Source of the DNA: Rhizobium leguminosarum bv. viciae USDA 2370
Lineage (GTDB): Bacteria; Pseudomonadota; Alphaproteobacteria; Rhizobiales; Rhizobiaceae
Direction of reading: 5' to 3'
Assembly (NCBI RefSeq): GCF_002008365.1
Contig: NZ_MRDL01000047.1
Location: forward strand, 287,275-351,274
Length of the DNA: 64,000 nucleotides
Both the position numbers and the translations under genes were made by a program. Every line of letters starts with the position of its first letter. Position 1 is the first letter of the stretch. Below the pieces are notes generated by a model. The model was not told the DNA's origin. It made no database searches and saw nothing but the letters and a program-made list of their open reading frames with translations. Below, one piece after another: positions 40,722 to 51,592 of the stretch.

Positions 40722-42109
40722 CTCTTGACCTCCCACGTCGTCACGCGCTCGCCCGTCACCGGGTCCTTGCCGTCCTTCAGCTGGATGCCCTTCGCCGTCA
40801 GCTCGTCGCGGATCTTGTCGGCCTCAGTGAAGTTCTTCGCCTTCAGCATTTCGAGACGCATTGCGATCAGCGCATCGATTGCCGATGCGACGGCTTCGTC
40901 GATCTCCATCTTTTTCGGCAGCAGGCCCAGAAGGTCGGCCGTTGCCGCAAAAGTGGCGCCCAAGGCAGGATCCGTGTGGGCAGCTTGCGCCAACGCATGC
41001 AATGCCTGCACCGCCGCCACTGTATTGAGGTCGTCCGAAAGCGCGTTCAGCACGCTTTCATCAGGCGTCGCATCGCCGGCATCTGCTGCCGGCCATTTGG
41101 CGAGCAGACGTTCGGCCTCTTCCAGTCGCTTGATCGAGAAATCGATCGGCTCGCGGTAATGCGTCATCAGCATGGCAAGGCGCAGCACCTCGCCCGGCCA
41201 TTTGCGGCCGCCGAAGGTTTCCGTGTGCAGCAACTCGTGGATGGTGACGAAATTGCCTTCGGATTTCGACATCTTGCGGCCTTCGACCTGCAGGAAGCCG
41301 TTATGCATCCAGACATTTGCCATCACCTCGGTACTGTGGGCACAGCGCGACTGGGCGATTTCGTTTTCATGATGCGGGAAGATCAGGTCCAGCCCGCCGC
41401 CGTGAATGTCGAAGACATCACCGAGATAACGCTTGCTCATCGCGGAGCATTCGATGTGCCATCCGGGCCGGCCACGGCCCCAGGGGCTCTCCCAGCCGGG
41501 CTCGTTGTGGCTCGACAGTTTCCAGAGCACGAAATCGCCAGGATTCTTCTTGTGTGCGTCGACGGCGATGCGCGCGCCGGCCTGCTGCTCGTCGAGCGGG
41601 CGCTTCGAAAGCTGTCCGTAATCCGCCATGGATTTGGTGTCGAACAGCACTTCGCCCGATGCGACATAGGCATGGCCGTTGCCGATCAGCTTCTCGATGA
41701 TCTCGGTCATCTCAACGATATTGTCGGTGGCGCGCGGCTCGAAGCTCGGCTCCAGGCAGCCGAGTTCGGCGACATCGGCGTGAAATTGCGTCTCGGTCTT
41801 TTCGGTGACCGCGCGGATCGCGTCATTGAGCGGCAGGCCCGGATGGTCCCGAAGCGCCCGCGCATTGATCTTGTCGTCGACGTCGGTGATGTTGCGGGCA
41901 TAAGTGACGTGGTCTTTGCCATAGGCATGGCGCAGCAGCCGGAACAGCACGTCGAAGACGATGACCGGCCGGGCATTGCCGATATGAGCGAAGTCATAGA
42001 CGGTCGGGCCGCAGACATACATGCGGACATTGTTGGGATCGATCGGCGAAAACACCGATTTTTCCCGTGTCAGCGTGTTGTACAGCTTCAGTTCCGGCGT
42101 CGCGTCCAT
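40718..42109 (-). CDS. cysS: Cysteinyl-tRNA synthetase
   Basis: Charges tRNA-Cys. The 463-residue class I synthetase has the HIGH-type motif in YVCGPTVYDFAHIGNAR (with the zinc cysteine), KMSKS in GRKMSKSEGNF, and the zinc residues in HIECSAMS and HHENEIAQ. It heads an operon of five genes linked by 4-nt overlaps, and a good promoter is seen 160 nt upstream. Confidence 0.97.
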   Translation of the reverse strand: MDATPELKLYNTLTREKSVFSPIDPNNVRMYVCGPTVYDFAHIGNARPVIVFDVLFRLLRHAYGKDHVTYARNITDVDDKINARALRDHPGLPLNDAIRAVTEKTETQFHADVAELGCLEPSFEPRATDNIVEMTEIIEKLIGNGHAYVASGEVLFDTKSMADYGQLSKRPLDEQQAGARIAVDAHKKNPGDFVLWKLSSHNEPGWESPWGRGRPGWHIECSAMSKRYLGDVFDIHGGGLDLIFPHHENEIAQSRCAHSTEVMANVWMHNGFLQVEGRKMSKSEGNFVTIHELLHTETFGGRKWPGEVLRLAMLMTHYREPIDFSIKRLEEAERLLAKWPAADAGDATPDESVLNALSDDLNTVAAVQALHALAQAAHTDPALGATFAATADLLGLLPKKMEIDEAVASAIDALIAMRLEMLKAKNFTEADKIRDELTAKGIQLKDGKDPVTGERVTTWEVKR

Positions 42110-42440
42110 TTCACTCTCCCAAATGCACGATCAGAAAAATATCGCGACCGGCGGACCGGGGCGTTTCGCATCTTGACTATTTGGGAGACGAAAACGGCCG
42201 GGCCAGCGCTCGCGCTAGCGAATAATCTTCCGGCAGATAATGCAGATAACCGTTTTCATGGCGGGTTTTATGGCCCGGTTCGCGCTTCCGGTCAAGGGGG
42301 GCGAAGAGCGATCCAGCGGCAACAGGATCCATCCATGCGATGATGAAACCCGTTGGCGCGCCCTTGAAATTCCCTCGCCATTTTCGCGGCGCAAAATTCG
42401 CATAGCCGGTTGAGAAACTGTTGTTAATTGGGAGGAAGGG
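42110..42440. other. Intergenic region between cysS and the GH25 gene (331 nt)
   Basis: Contains the cysS promoter (minus strand, 42268-42296) and, next to the GH25 start, a strong ribosome-binding site GGGAGGAAGGG. No gene is supported. Confidence 0.6.
42268..42296 (-). promoter_or_regulatory. Sigma-70 promoter of the cysS operon
   Basis: On the minus strand CTTGAC (42296-42291), 17 nt, then CCATAA (42273-42268). A perfect -35 and good -10 predict a leader of about 150 nt before cysS. Confidence 0.6.
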
Positions 42441-43190
42441 ATGCGGAGACTGGCTCGATCGGCGATCGGAGCGACTGCAATTCTGGTTGTCGCATTCGCG
42501 GCATATTTCGCATACGATTTCGGAATGCTTCGCTTCAACAATCCCTCCTTAAGCAGCTATCCGATCCAAGGCATCGATGTCAGCCATCACCAAGGTGATA
42601 TCGATTGGAAGGTGGTTGCCTCGCAGGCGAATGTCCGCTTCGCCTTCATGAAGGCGACCGAAGGTGGAGATCATCGGGATTCCAAATTCGCCGACAACTG
42701 GCAGCGCGCCGGAGATGCTGGATTGGTCAGGGGCGCTTATCATTTCTTCACCTTCTGCCGACCGGGCAAGGATCAGGCGCAGAATGTCCTGGCGACTGTG
42801 CCGAAGGAGCAGGGAACTCTGCCCATCGCCATCGATCTGGAGTTTGTCGGCAATTGCAACAAAATCCCGACGCTCGAGGAAATGGCTGCCGAGGTGAACG
42901 CCTTCTTCACCGAGCTGAAGGGCACTTTTCCGGAGAAACCTATTTTTTACGTCACTCAGGAGTTCTTCGATCAATTTCTGAAAGGCAATGAATCGCGCTT
43001 TCCTGACCACTATCTGTGGCTGCGCAGTGTGTTCAGGGAACCGAGACAGGAAGAGTGCAGTCGTTGGTCAATCTGGCAATTTGCCGACAACGGCACCTTG
43101 GACGGCATCCAGGGACCGGTTGACCTCAATGCGCTTTGCCCGTCGGAAGCGGGCCTGGCGCATCTGTTCCCAGCCGTTGCAGCGAACTGA
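42441..43190 (+). CDS. GH25-family lysozyme, membrane-anchored or exported
   Basis: A 249-residue muramidase of glycoside hydrolase family 25. An N-terminal hydrophobic segment (~residues 8-26) anchors or exports it. Catalytic-site residues are Asp46 (GIDVSHHQG) and the Asp132-x-Glu134 pair in AIDLEF. Four cysteines (CRPG, GNCNK, EECSR, ALCPS) could form disulfides. Rhizobial GH25 proteins are thought to help cell-wall turnover. A full family A repeat lies just after the stop. Confidence 0.9.
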   Translation: MRRLARSAIGATAILVVAFAAYFAYDFGMLRFNNPSLSSYPIQGIDVSHHQGDIDWKVVASQANVRFAFMKATEGGDHRDSKFADNWQRAGDAGLVRGAYHFFTFCRPGKDQAQNVLATVPKEQGTLPIAIDLEFVGNCNKIPTLEEMAAEVNAFFTELKGTFPEKPIFYVTQEFFDQFLKGNESRFPDHYLWLRSVFREPRQEECSRWSIWQFADNGTLDGIQGPVDLNALCPSEAGLAHLFPAVAAN

Positions 43191-43197
43191 GACGTCG

Positions 43198-43299
43198 ACA
43201 GCGCCGCGCGTCTTTTCGGACGCGCAAAGGACGCTGTAGCACTTTGAATTGCCGCATCATTTTGTCCTTGAATCGATTCCGACTTAAGGAATTATGCAG
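43198..43299 (+). repeat. Dispersed hairpin repeat, family A (full copy)
   Basis: About 102 nt, starting ACAGCGCCGCGCGTC and ending GAATTATGCAG. Nearly identical to the copy at 32446. It fills the gap between the convergent GH25 and SDR genes. Confidence 0.93.
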
Positions 43300-43303
43300 G
43301 TGC

Positions 43304-44044
43304 TTATTCCGGCAGGCGGTAATCGACGAGCTTGTTCTCCCGCACAATGAACAGCTTACCCGTCTCGGTCACACCAGGCCCCAGCAATGGCAGGATCGCC
43401 TTTGCGACCTCGGAGGGATGCGGTAGCGTCTGCGGATCTTCGCCCGGCACCGCCTGCGCTCGCATCGCCGTGCGTGTCGCTCCCGGATCGACGCTGGTGA
43501 CCCGCAGCGGTGTGCTTTGACTTTCGCCGGCCCATGTACGTGCCAGCGCTTCGACCGCAGCCTTGGAAGCGGAATAGGCGCCCCAGAAGGGGCGGCACTT
43601 GTGGGCAGCACCCGAAGAGATGATCACCGCACGACCGGCATCCGAGCGAGCAAGCAGTGGGTCGACTGAGCGGATCAACCGCCATGTCGCGGTGACGTTG
43701 ATGGTCATCACCTTCTCGAACACCTTGGCTTCGATATGGCCGATCGGCGAAATGACGCCGAGCACGCCCGCATTGGCGACGAGGATGTCGAGCTTGCCCC
43801 AGCGCTCGAAGATCGAGCCGCCGAGCGCGTCGATCGCGTTCATGTCGGCAAGGTCGAAGGGCACGAGCGTCGCCGCGCCACCAATGGCCTTGATCGCATC
43901 GTCGAGGTCCTCGAGCCCGCCGACCGTGCGTGCGCAGGCAATCACATGTGCGCCGGCTTTCGCAAGCTCCAGCGCCGTGAAATATCCGATGCCGCGCGAC
44001 GCACCGGTGACGAGTGCGATCTTGCCCTCAAGATTGATATTCAT
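43304..44044 (-). CDS. Short-chain dehydrogenase/reductase
   Basis: A 246-residue SDR with nucleotide-binding TGASRGIG, NAG in LVANAGVLG, and the active-site YSASK in FWGAYSASKAAVE with serine in ISSGAAHK. Substrate unknown. ATG 44044 with GAGGGAAC upstream is preferred to an earlier in-frame start. It follows purF in the same direction by about 75 nt. Confidence 0.9.
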   Translation of the reverse strand: MNINLEGKIALVTGASRGIGYFTALELAKAGAHVIACARTVGGLEDLDDAIKAIGGAATLVPFDLADMNAIDALGGSIFERWGKLDILVANAGVLGVISPIGHIEAKVFEKVMTINVTATWRLIRSVDPLLARSDAGRAVIISSGAAHKCRPFWGAYSASKAAVEALARTWAGESQSTPLRVTSVDPGATRTAMRAQAVPGEDPQTLPHPSEVAKAILPLLGPGVTETGKLFIVRENKLVDYRLPE

Positions 44045-44119
44045 GATGTCGTGTTCCCTCACGAGGGGAGAGGGGTGCGGTGAACCCCTCGGGATGGATA
44101 ATGGGAAAGCCGAGCCGTG

Positions 44120-45610
<1,491 letters not shown>

Positions 45611-45758
45611 TTCTGCGGGCCTCTGCTCTCACAAGAATGGATCGGCATTTCCAGAAATAGCTGAGCCCGGCGGAGCTGGAATGCCCGGCCGGACCCTCAT
45701 TTCATGTTCCGCTCAAATGGCAATTGCCGGAAGGCGGGTCAAGCTCTTGAACACTGTG

Positions 45759-46385
45759 TCAATTCGCCGGCTGCTGTGCGCCGTCTGCAGGCGCGGTCGG
45801 TGCGTCTTCCGCCGGAGCCTGGTCGCCCGCCGGCGGAGTGGTACCTTCGGCGCCCTGTGTCGGCGGCTGCAGCTTATCACGGATGCTTTCCGGTATCATC
45901 TGGGCAAATTGCTCCGGCAGAACGGATTTCAGCTTCACGACCATCGAATCCAGGAAAGGTTTCGACTTCGCTTCGTTAACCCAGGCCGGGCGGTGGTCGA
46001 CATCGACCAGCCAGTTCCAGAAGGCGACGGCGACGACCAGGAGCAGCACGCCGCGCGCTGCCCCGAACAGGAAGCCGAGCGTGCGGTCGAGCGCGCCGAC
46101 GCGGCTGTCGATGATGAAATCGGCGATCTTCATCGTAATGAAGGAGATGACGATGAGCGCAATCAGGAAGACGACCGCTGCCGAACCGACGATCGCGATG
46201 CGGTCGTCATCGGTATATTTTTTCGCGTAGGGCAGCAGGTAGGGATAGAGGTAATAGGCAGCGGCGGCCGAACCGCCCCAGCTGGCGATCGAGAGGATCT
46301 CGCGCGAAAAGCCGCGGACCATCGCCAGCACGGCGGAGAAGAGCACGACGCCGATGACAATACCGTCGAAAATCGTAATGGGCAT
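45759..46385 (-). CDS. cvpA: CvpA-family membrane protein
   Basis: A 208-residue inner-membrane protein with four hydrophobic segments (ITIFDGIVIGVVLFSAVLAM ... ARGVLLLVVAVAFWNWL) and a family start with GFSREILSIASWGG. CvpA is needed for colicin V secretion in E. coli and for envelope stress resistance elsewhere. The C-terminal ~45 residues are Pro/Ala/Gln-rich and probably disordered. It precedes purF by ~150 nt. Confidence 0.92.
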   Translation of the reverse strand: MPITIFDGIVIGVVLFSAVLAMVRGFSREILSIASWGGSAAAAYYLYPYLLPYAKKYTDDDRIAIVGSAAVVFLIALIVISFITMKIADFIIDSRVGALDRTLGFLFGAARGVLLLVVAVAFWNWLVDVDHRPAWVNEAKSKPFLDSMVVKLKSVLPEQFAQMIPESIRDKLQPPTQGAEGTTPPAGDQAPAEDAPTAPADGAQQPAN

Positions 46386-46475
46386 GTAAATTCAACTCCA
46401 GGACTGCCGCTTGGCGGCCGTGTCGTGCCTTATCGTGTGCCTCCTATATCATCACCATTCCTGGCAATGAAAGGA

Positions 46476-47876
46476 TCAAACATCGTCTTCCACACGCAGC
46501 GCTCCCTTCGATCCGGCGATGCGCGCGACCAGATCCGGCAGGCTTCCGACTTCGCTCCAGCGCCCGCCGGAGCCCTTCGGCAGTTCGGCGGAGGCGGATG
46601 GAAGCAGTGCTGCGGAAAAACCCAGCTTCTCGGCTTCCTTGAGACGCTGGGCGGTGTGCGCAACCGGTCGGATGGCGCCCGACAGGCTGACTTCGCCGAA
46701 ATAGACGCAATCGGCAGGAAGGGCAATACCGGCAAGTGAGGAAACGAGCGCCGAGGCAACGGCGAGATCGGCCGCCGGTTCGGAGATACGGTAACCGCCG
46801 GCGACGTTGAGGTAGACGTCGTGCTGGCCGAGCCGGACGCCGCAATGAGCCTCAAGCACCGCCAGGATCATCGACAGCCTGGCCGAATCCCAGCCGACCA
46901 CGGCGCGCCGCGGCGTGCCGAGCGAGGTCGGCGCAACAAGCGCCTGCACTTCGACGAGAATGGGACGCGTGCCCTCCATGCCGGCGAAGACGGCAGCACC
47001 CGGCGATTTCTCGTTGCGCTCGCCGAGGAAGAGCTCCGAGGGATTGGCGACTTCGCGTAAGCCTTTGTCTGACATTTCGAAGACGCCGATCTCGTCGGTC
47101 GGGCCGAAGCGGTTCTTGACCGTGCGCAGGATGCGGTAGTGATGGCCGCGGTCGCCTTCGAAATAGAGCACGGCGTCGACCATGTGCTCGACGACGCGCG
47201 GTCCGGCGATCTGCCCGTCCTTGGTCACATGGCCGACGAGCACCATGGCGGCGCCCGTCTGCTTGGCGAAACGGATCATTGCCTGGACGCCGGTGCGCAC
47301 CTGCGTCACCGTTCCCGGCGCGGATTCGGCAAGTTCGCTCCATAGCGTCTGGATGGAATCGATGATGACGAGGTCCGGCCGCTTGCCCTCGGCGAGCGTC
47401 GCCAGAATATCCTCGACATTGGTTTCGGCCGCCAGCATCACGTCGGTATCGGCCGCCGCGAGGCGTTGCGCCCGCAGCCGGACCTGCGCCACGGCTTCTT
47501 CGCCGGAGACGTAGATGATCTTGTGGCCGCGCCGGGCAAGGGCGGCGGCTGCCTGCATCAGCAGCGTCGATTTGCCGATGCCGGGGTCGCCGCCAATCAG
47601 CACCGCCGAGCCGCGCACGAAGCCGCCGCCGAGCGCCCGGTCGAGCTCCGACATGGCGGTATGGATGCGCGGCGCCTCCTCGATCTCGCCCGACAGCGCC
47701 GTCAGCGCTACAGGGCGGCCCTTTTTCGGTGTCTTGCCGGGACCGGAGCCGATCCCGCCCATCGGGTCCTCTTCGACGATGGTGTTCCACTCGCCGCAGT
47801 TTTCGCATTTGCCGGCCCAGCGGTTATGAACCGTGCCGCAACTCTGGCAGATGAATTGTGTCCTGGCCTTCGCCAT
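46476..47876 (-). CDS. radA: DNA repair protein RadA
   Basis: A 466-residue RecA-like ATPase that helps branch migration during recombination. An N-terminal zinc finger has Cys10, Cys13, Cys24 and Cys27. The Walker A motif is GGDPGIGKSTLL, followed by the RadA-specific KNRFG motif and a C-terminal Lon-like domain. The ATG at 47876 is used; the frame opens one codon upstream at TTG. Confidence 0.95.
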   Translation of the reverse strand: MAKARTQFICQSCGTVHNRWAGKCENCGEWNTIVEEDPMGGIGSGPGKTPKKGRPVALTALSGEIEEAPRIHTAMSELDRALGGGFVRGSAVLIGGDPGIGKSTLLMQAAAALARRGHKIIYVSGEEAVAQVRLRAQRLAAADTDVMLAAETNVEDILATLAEGKRPDLVIIDSIQTLWSELAESAPGTVTQVRTGVQAMIRFAKQTGAAMVLVGHVTKDGQIAGPRVVEHMVDAVLYFEGDRGHHYRILRTVKNRFGPTDEIGVFEMSDKGLREVANPSELFLGERNEKSPGAAVFAGMEGTRPILVEVQALVAPTSLGTPRRAVVGWDSARLSMILAVLEAHCGVRLGQHDVYLNVAGGYRISEPAADLAVASALVSSLAGIALPADCVYFGEVSLSGAIRPVAHTAQRLKEAEKLGFSAALLPSASAELPKGSGGRWSEVGSLPDLVARIAGSKGALRVEDDV

Positions 47877-48040
47877 CAATTACTCTTTCAGTCCGGGTTT
47901 CCAAGTGAAGCAGACGCGCCGCCTCATCGAATCAATATCGTGCTTGAGATAATGGCTGTCGTGACGGATCAAAACTAATGATTTCCCCATCAGCGCACCC
48001 GTGCCTATCCTTTGCTCCTAGTCATCCGGAACGGTGGAAG

Positions 48041-48676
48041 ATGTTCGATTATTCGCTCGCACACTGGCTTGCATTTCTGTCGGCGGCGGTTTTGCTCAAC
48101 CTCTCGCCTGGCCCCGATATCGCCTTCATCCTCGGCCACACGATGAGAAGCGGAAAACGTGCCGGTTTTTCCGCGCTGTTCGGCGTCTGGTCCGGCGCCT
48201 GTCTGCATGTCCTGATGGCGGCACTCGGCCTTTCGGCCATACTTGCCGCTTCCGCCGTCGCCTTCTCGACAGTCAAATGGATCGGTGCCGCTTATCTCGT
48301 CTGGCTCGGCATTCAGGCTTTGCGCGCCGGCGGCGGCAATGGACTGATAAAGGCTGACGGTGAAGAAATGCCGGTCGCAAGGATCTACCGGCAAGGAATC
48401 CTTGTGTCGCTGCTCAATCCGAAGGTGGCGATCTTCTTCCTGGCCTTCCTGCCGCAATTCGTCGTCGAAGGGGCAGGACCGGCATGGGCCCAACTCCTGC
48501 TGCATGGCGGGCTCATCATTGTCGTCGCTGCCTTCATCGAGCCGCCGCTCGTCCTTCTCGGAGGGCGCCTTGCCGATGCGCTCAGGCATAATCAGAAAGT
48601 CGGGCTATGGCTCGATCGCAGCCTCGGCGCGCTCTTCGTGGCGCTCGGGGTCCGGCTTGCGCTCAGCAGCCGTTGA
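48041..48676 (+). CDS. LysE-family amino-acid exporter
   Basis: A 211-residue inner-membrane protein with about six segments, the family motif NLSPGPDIAFILGHTM near residue 25, and LLNPKVAIFFLAFLPQF in the C-terminal half. RhtB-like exporters move homoserine or threonine; the substrate here is not decided. The ATG at 48041 is used, not the 21-codon extension. It diverges from radA. Confidence 0.9.
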   Translation: MFDYSLAHWLAFLSAAVLLNLSPGPDIAFILGHTMRSGKRAGFSALFGVWSGACLHVLMAALGLSAILAASAVAFSTVKWIGAAYLVWLGIQALRAGGGNGLIKADGEEMPVARIYRQGILVSLLNPKVAIFFLAFLPQFVVEGAGPAWAQLLLHGGLIIVVAAFIEPPLVLLGGRLADALRHNQKVGLWLDRSLGALFVALGVRLALSSR

Positions 48677-48686
48677 CGGGCGAACT

Positions 48687-49850
48687 CTACTCCTCGGCGA
48701 CATAGCGCCGCTCGTGGCGGAGCCCCATGCTGGTCAGGATCTCGTATCCGATCGTGCCTGCTGCCCGCGCCACGTCGTCGACTGGCATATTCTTGCCGAA
48801 CAGCTCGACATAATCCCCGGCGCGCACGGCATTGTCAGGCAGGTCGGTGATATCGAAGATCGTCAGGTCCATGGTGATGCGGCCGGCAACCGGCACCTTG
48901 TGTCCGGCGATGAAGCCTTGCCCGCCTTGCGGCACCGCTTGGCGCAGCGGCACGCCACCGCTCGACTGGCTGCGCATATAGCCGTCGGCATAACCGGCCG
49001 AGGCGATCGCCAGCCGGCTTTTGCGGTTGAGCTGCAGCGCTCGCCCATAGCTGACGGTCTCGCCGGCCTCGACATTTCGCACCTGGATGATGCGCGCTTC
49101 CGCTGTTGCCACCGGCCGCATCGGGTTCGTCATGCCGCAGACCGCTTCGCCGCCATAAAGCGCAATGCCGGGGCGGGTCAGGTCGAAGTGATAATCCTCG
49201 CCGAGAAAGATGCCGGCCGAGGCGGCAAGACTTGAATCGATGCCTTCATAGGCGGCGCTAACCCTGTGGAATGATTCGAGCTGCCGCCGGTTCATCGCAT
49301 GGCTGGGATCGTCGCCGCAGGCGAGATGGCTCATGACAAGCACCGGCGCGAAACTCGCCGGCCGCGAAACGTCGTCGACGAGCGCGATCGCATCGTCGAT
49401 ATGCAGTCCGAGCCGATTGAAACCAGTATCGACATGCAGCGCGCAGGGATAGTCGCCGTAATCGGCCAGCACCGCCATCCAGAAGGCGAGTTGCTCGTCG
49501 GAGGAAATCACCGGCACCAGATCATTGTCGAAGAAGCGCCGCTCGGTGCCCGGCCAGATGCCGGAGAGCACGAAGATGCGCGCCTCCGGCGCATAGAGGC
49601 GAAGGGTGACGCCCTCGTCGACGGTCGCGACGAAGAAGTCGCGGGCGCCCGCCATATAGAGCGCTTCGCCGGCATCCTCGATGCCCATGCCATAGGCATC
49701 CGCCTTGACGACGGCCGAGGCGCGCGCTGCACCGGAGCGGCGCGCCATATCGCGCCAGTTCTCCGTCAGCGCGGTCAAGTCGACGGTCAGCCGCAGGCCT
49801 GCGGAAGCGAAAAGATCGTCGTCGTCGAAGGGAATGGGAAAATCTGTCAT
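48687..49850 (-). CDS. alr: Alanine racemase
   Basis: Interconverts L- and D-alanine for peptidoglycan. The 387-residue PLP enzyme has the Schiff-base lysine Lys49 in AVVKADAYGMG and the catalytic tyrosine region SAGYADGY/VSYGRAL. The gene converges on the LysE-family gene (10-nt gap). It is not linked to a D-amino-acid dehydrogenase, which favours a biosynthetic role. Confidence 0.95.
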   Translation of the reverse strand: MTDFPIPFDDDDLFASAGLRLTVDLTALTENWRDMARRSGAARASAVVKADAYGMGIEDAGEALYMAGARDFFVATVDEGVTLRLYAPEARIFVLSGIWPGTERRFFDNDLVPVISSDEQLAFWMAVLADYGDYPCALHVDTGFNRLGLHIDDAIALVDDVSRPASFAPVLVMSHLACGDDPSHAMNRRQLESFHRVSAAYEGIDSSLAASAGIFLGEDYHFDLTRPGIALYGGEAVCGMTNPMRPVATAEARIIQVRNVEAGETVSYGRALQLNRKSRLAIASAGYADGYMRSQSSGGVPLRQAVPQGGQGFIAGHKVPVAGRITMDLTIFDITDLPDNAVRAGDYVELFGKNMPVDDVARAAGTIGYEILTSMGLRHERRYVAEE

Positions 49851-50004
49851 GAATCGCCGTGAAGAAATGAAGGGAAAATCACCTCACCCAGTCTAGTGAG
49901 CATTGCGACCAAGGGAAAGCGCGGGCGGTCACATACCATCCTTTGCCGCCTGTACGATCACTTTTGTTCAAGACGCATGGCGGCTTCGGCGCTAATCTAC
50001 CCGC

Positions 50005-50862
50005 ATGCAGAACGTATCTCAGAAAGAGGCGGCGGAGGCTATGCCGCTCGCCAACGTGGAATCGGCCCGCTTTTGGCGGGACAGCCGCTTCCGCGATATG
50101 GAGTGTCTGAGCGCTACCTTCCTCACTCATGAATATGCGCCGCATGCGCACGATACATTCAGCATCGGCGCGATTGAAAGCGGCAGCCAGATCGCCACGC
50201 TGAGCGGCAGGCGGGAGGAAACCGGCCCCGGCGACCTTTATCTTATCGATCCCGGCGTCATTCATGACGGTGCTCCCGGCGGCGAGGGCTACCGTTACCG
50301 CATGATCTATCCGGACATGAAATTATTCATCGATATTCTGGAGGATGTGACCGGCAAGGCCTTTCACGCGACGCCGTCTTTTTCCGGCGGGCTTCCACGC
50401 GATCCGCAGCTCGCCAATGCTTTTCACTCCGCCCATCGCACGCTCGAAAGGGGTGCAGGTGCATTGGAGTCCGATGAAAGCATGTTCTCGGTGCTGGCGG
50501 CGATCTTTGCGCGCCACGGCAGCACCATGGTCGTGCCTGTCGATACGCAGGAGCGAAGCGCCGTCGCCCGCGCCCGCGAATACCTCATCGAGAATTTCGA
50601 CAGCGACGTCGGCCTTGAGGAACTGGCCGGGGTGGCGAGGTTGAGCCGCGCGCATCTCATCCGCGCCTTCCGCAAGGAATACCACATCACGCCGCATGCC
50701 TTCCTGACGGACCGGCGCGTGCAGGTGGCCCGCAGGTTGCTGCGGCAGGGGCGCATGCCGGCCGATATTGCGTTCGAATGCGGTTTTGCCGATCAGGCGC
50801 ATTTCACCCGGCACTTCAAGGCGCGCACAGGCGTAACACCCGGTCAATTCCGAACGGGCTGA
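50005..50862 (+). CDS. AraC-family transcriptional regulator
   Basis: A 285-residue regulator. The N-terminal cupin-like arm (~residues 20-110; HEYAPHAHDTFSIGAIESG) binds an effector. The C-terminal half has two helix-turn-helix motifs (~residues 185-280; LEELAGVARLSRAHLIRAFRK and DIAFECGFADQAHFTRHFK). It lies 67 nt upstream of azlCD in the same direction, so it probably regulates that exporter. Confidence 0.9.
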   Translation: MQNVSQKEAAEAMPLANVESARFWRDSRFRDMECLSATFLTHEYAPHAHDTFSIGAIESGSQIATLSGRREETGPGDLYLIDPGVIHDGAPGGEGYRYRMIYPDMKLFIDILEDVTGKAFHATPSFSGGLPRDPQLANAFHSAHRTLERGAGALESDESMFSVLAAIFARHGSTMVVPVDTQERSAVARAREYLIENFDSDVGLEELAGVARLSRAHLIRAFRKEYHITPHAFLTDRRVQVARRLLRQGRMPADIAFECGFADQAHFTRHFKARTGVTPGQFRTG

Positions 50863-50929
50863 TCACTTACGTTCAATACGGCTGGGTCGGGCTGGGCTAC
50901 TGCTCCGCGATCTTAATCGGGAGGTTGCC

Positions 50930-51592
50930 ATGTTGCAGCAGAGCCGGCCGGCCGGCGAATTTCTTGCCGGAATGCGCGCCATCTTTCCACTTGTCGTCGC
51001 CGTTGCTCCGATCGGCCTGGTTTTCGGCGCGATTTCGGCCACCAAGGGGCTTTCGGTCTTGGAAACAGCGCTGATGAGCGCGCTGGTCTTTGCCGGTGGC
51101 TCGCAGTTCGTGGCAATGGATATATGGGCGCATCCGGCAAGCTGGGTCGGCGTCGGCTTTGCCACCCTGCTGGTCAACATCCGCCATGTGCTGATGAGCG
51201 CCTCCATCGGCATGAAGATGCAGTCCTTCTCCACCATCAGGCGCTATGCCGCCATGTTGTTCCTTGCCGACGAACTCTGGGCCATGGCGGAGTTCCGCGC
51301 CGGCAGCACACGGCTGACGCCCGTATGGTATGCCGGTATCGTCACGCCCTTCTATGCCGCCTGGGTCGGCTCTTCGCTGGCAGGCGCGTTGCTCGGCGCC
51401 TTTCTGGGCGATCCCGCGGTCATCGGTCTCGATTTCGCCTTTCCGGCCGTGTTTGTCGTGCTGGTCATGGGCTTCTGGAAGGGACCGGAAACGGGCGCAA
51501 TTCTGGCCGCGAGCGGAATTGCAGCCGTTGTCGTCCATCATTTCCTGGTGATGGCTTTCTGGAAGGGGCGGGTACAGGAGCAGGCCGCATGA
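50930..51592 (+). CDS. azlC: AzlC-family branched-chain amino acid exporter subunit
   Basis: A 220-residue inner-membrane protein with seven or so hydrophobic segments and the AzlC start GMRAIFPLVVAVAPIGLVFG. It functions with AzlD (next gene) in exporting branched-chain amino acids or analogues. The ribosome-binding site GGGAGG lies 8 nt before the ATG. Its stop overlaps the azlD start by 4 nt. Confidence 0.9.
   Translation: MLQQSRPAGEFLAGMRAIFPLVVAVAPIGLVFGAISATKGLSVLETALMSALVFAGGSQFVAMDIWAHPASWVGVGFATLLVNIRHVLMSASIGMKMQSFSTIRRYAAMLFLADELWAMAEFRAGSTRLTPVWYAGIVTPFYAAWVGSSLAGALLGAFLGDPAVIGLDFAFPAVFVVLVMGFWKGPETGAILAASGIAAVVVHHFLVMAFWKGRVQEQAA

Noticed and set aside
51124..51588. Upstream extension of the azlD frame
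   Set aside because: Overlaps azlC in another frame; azlD starts at the ATGA overlap.
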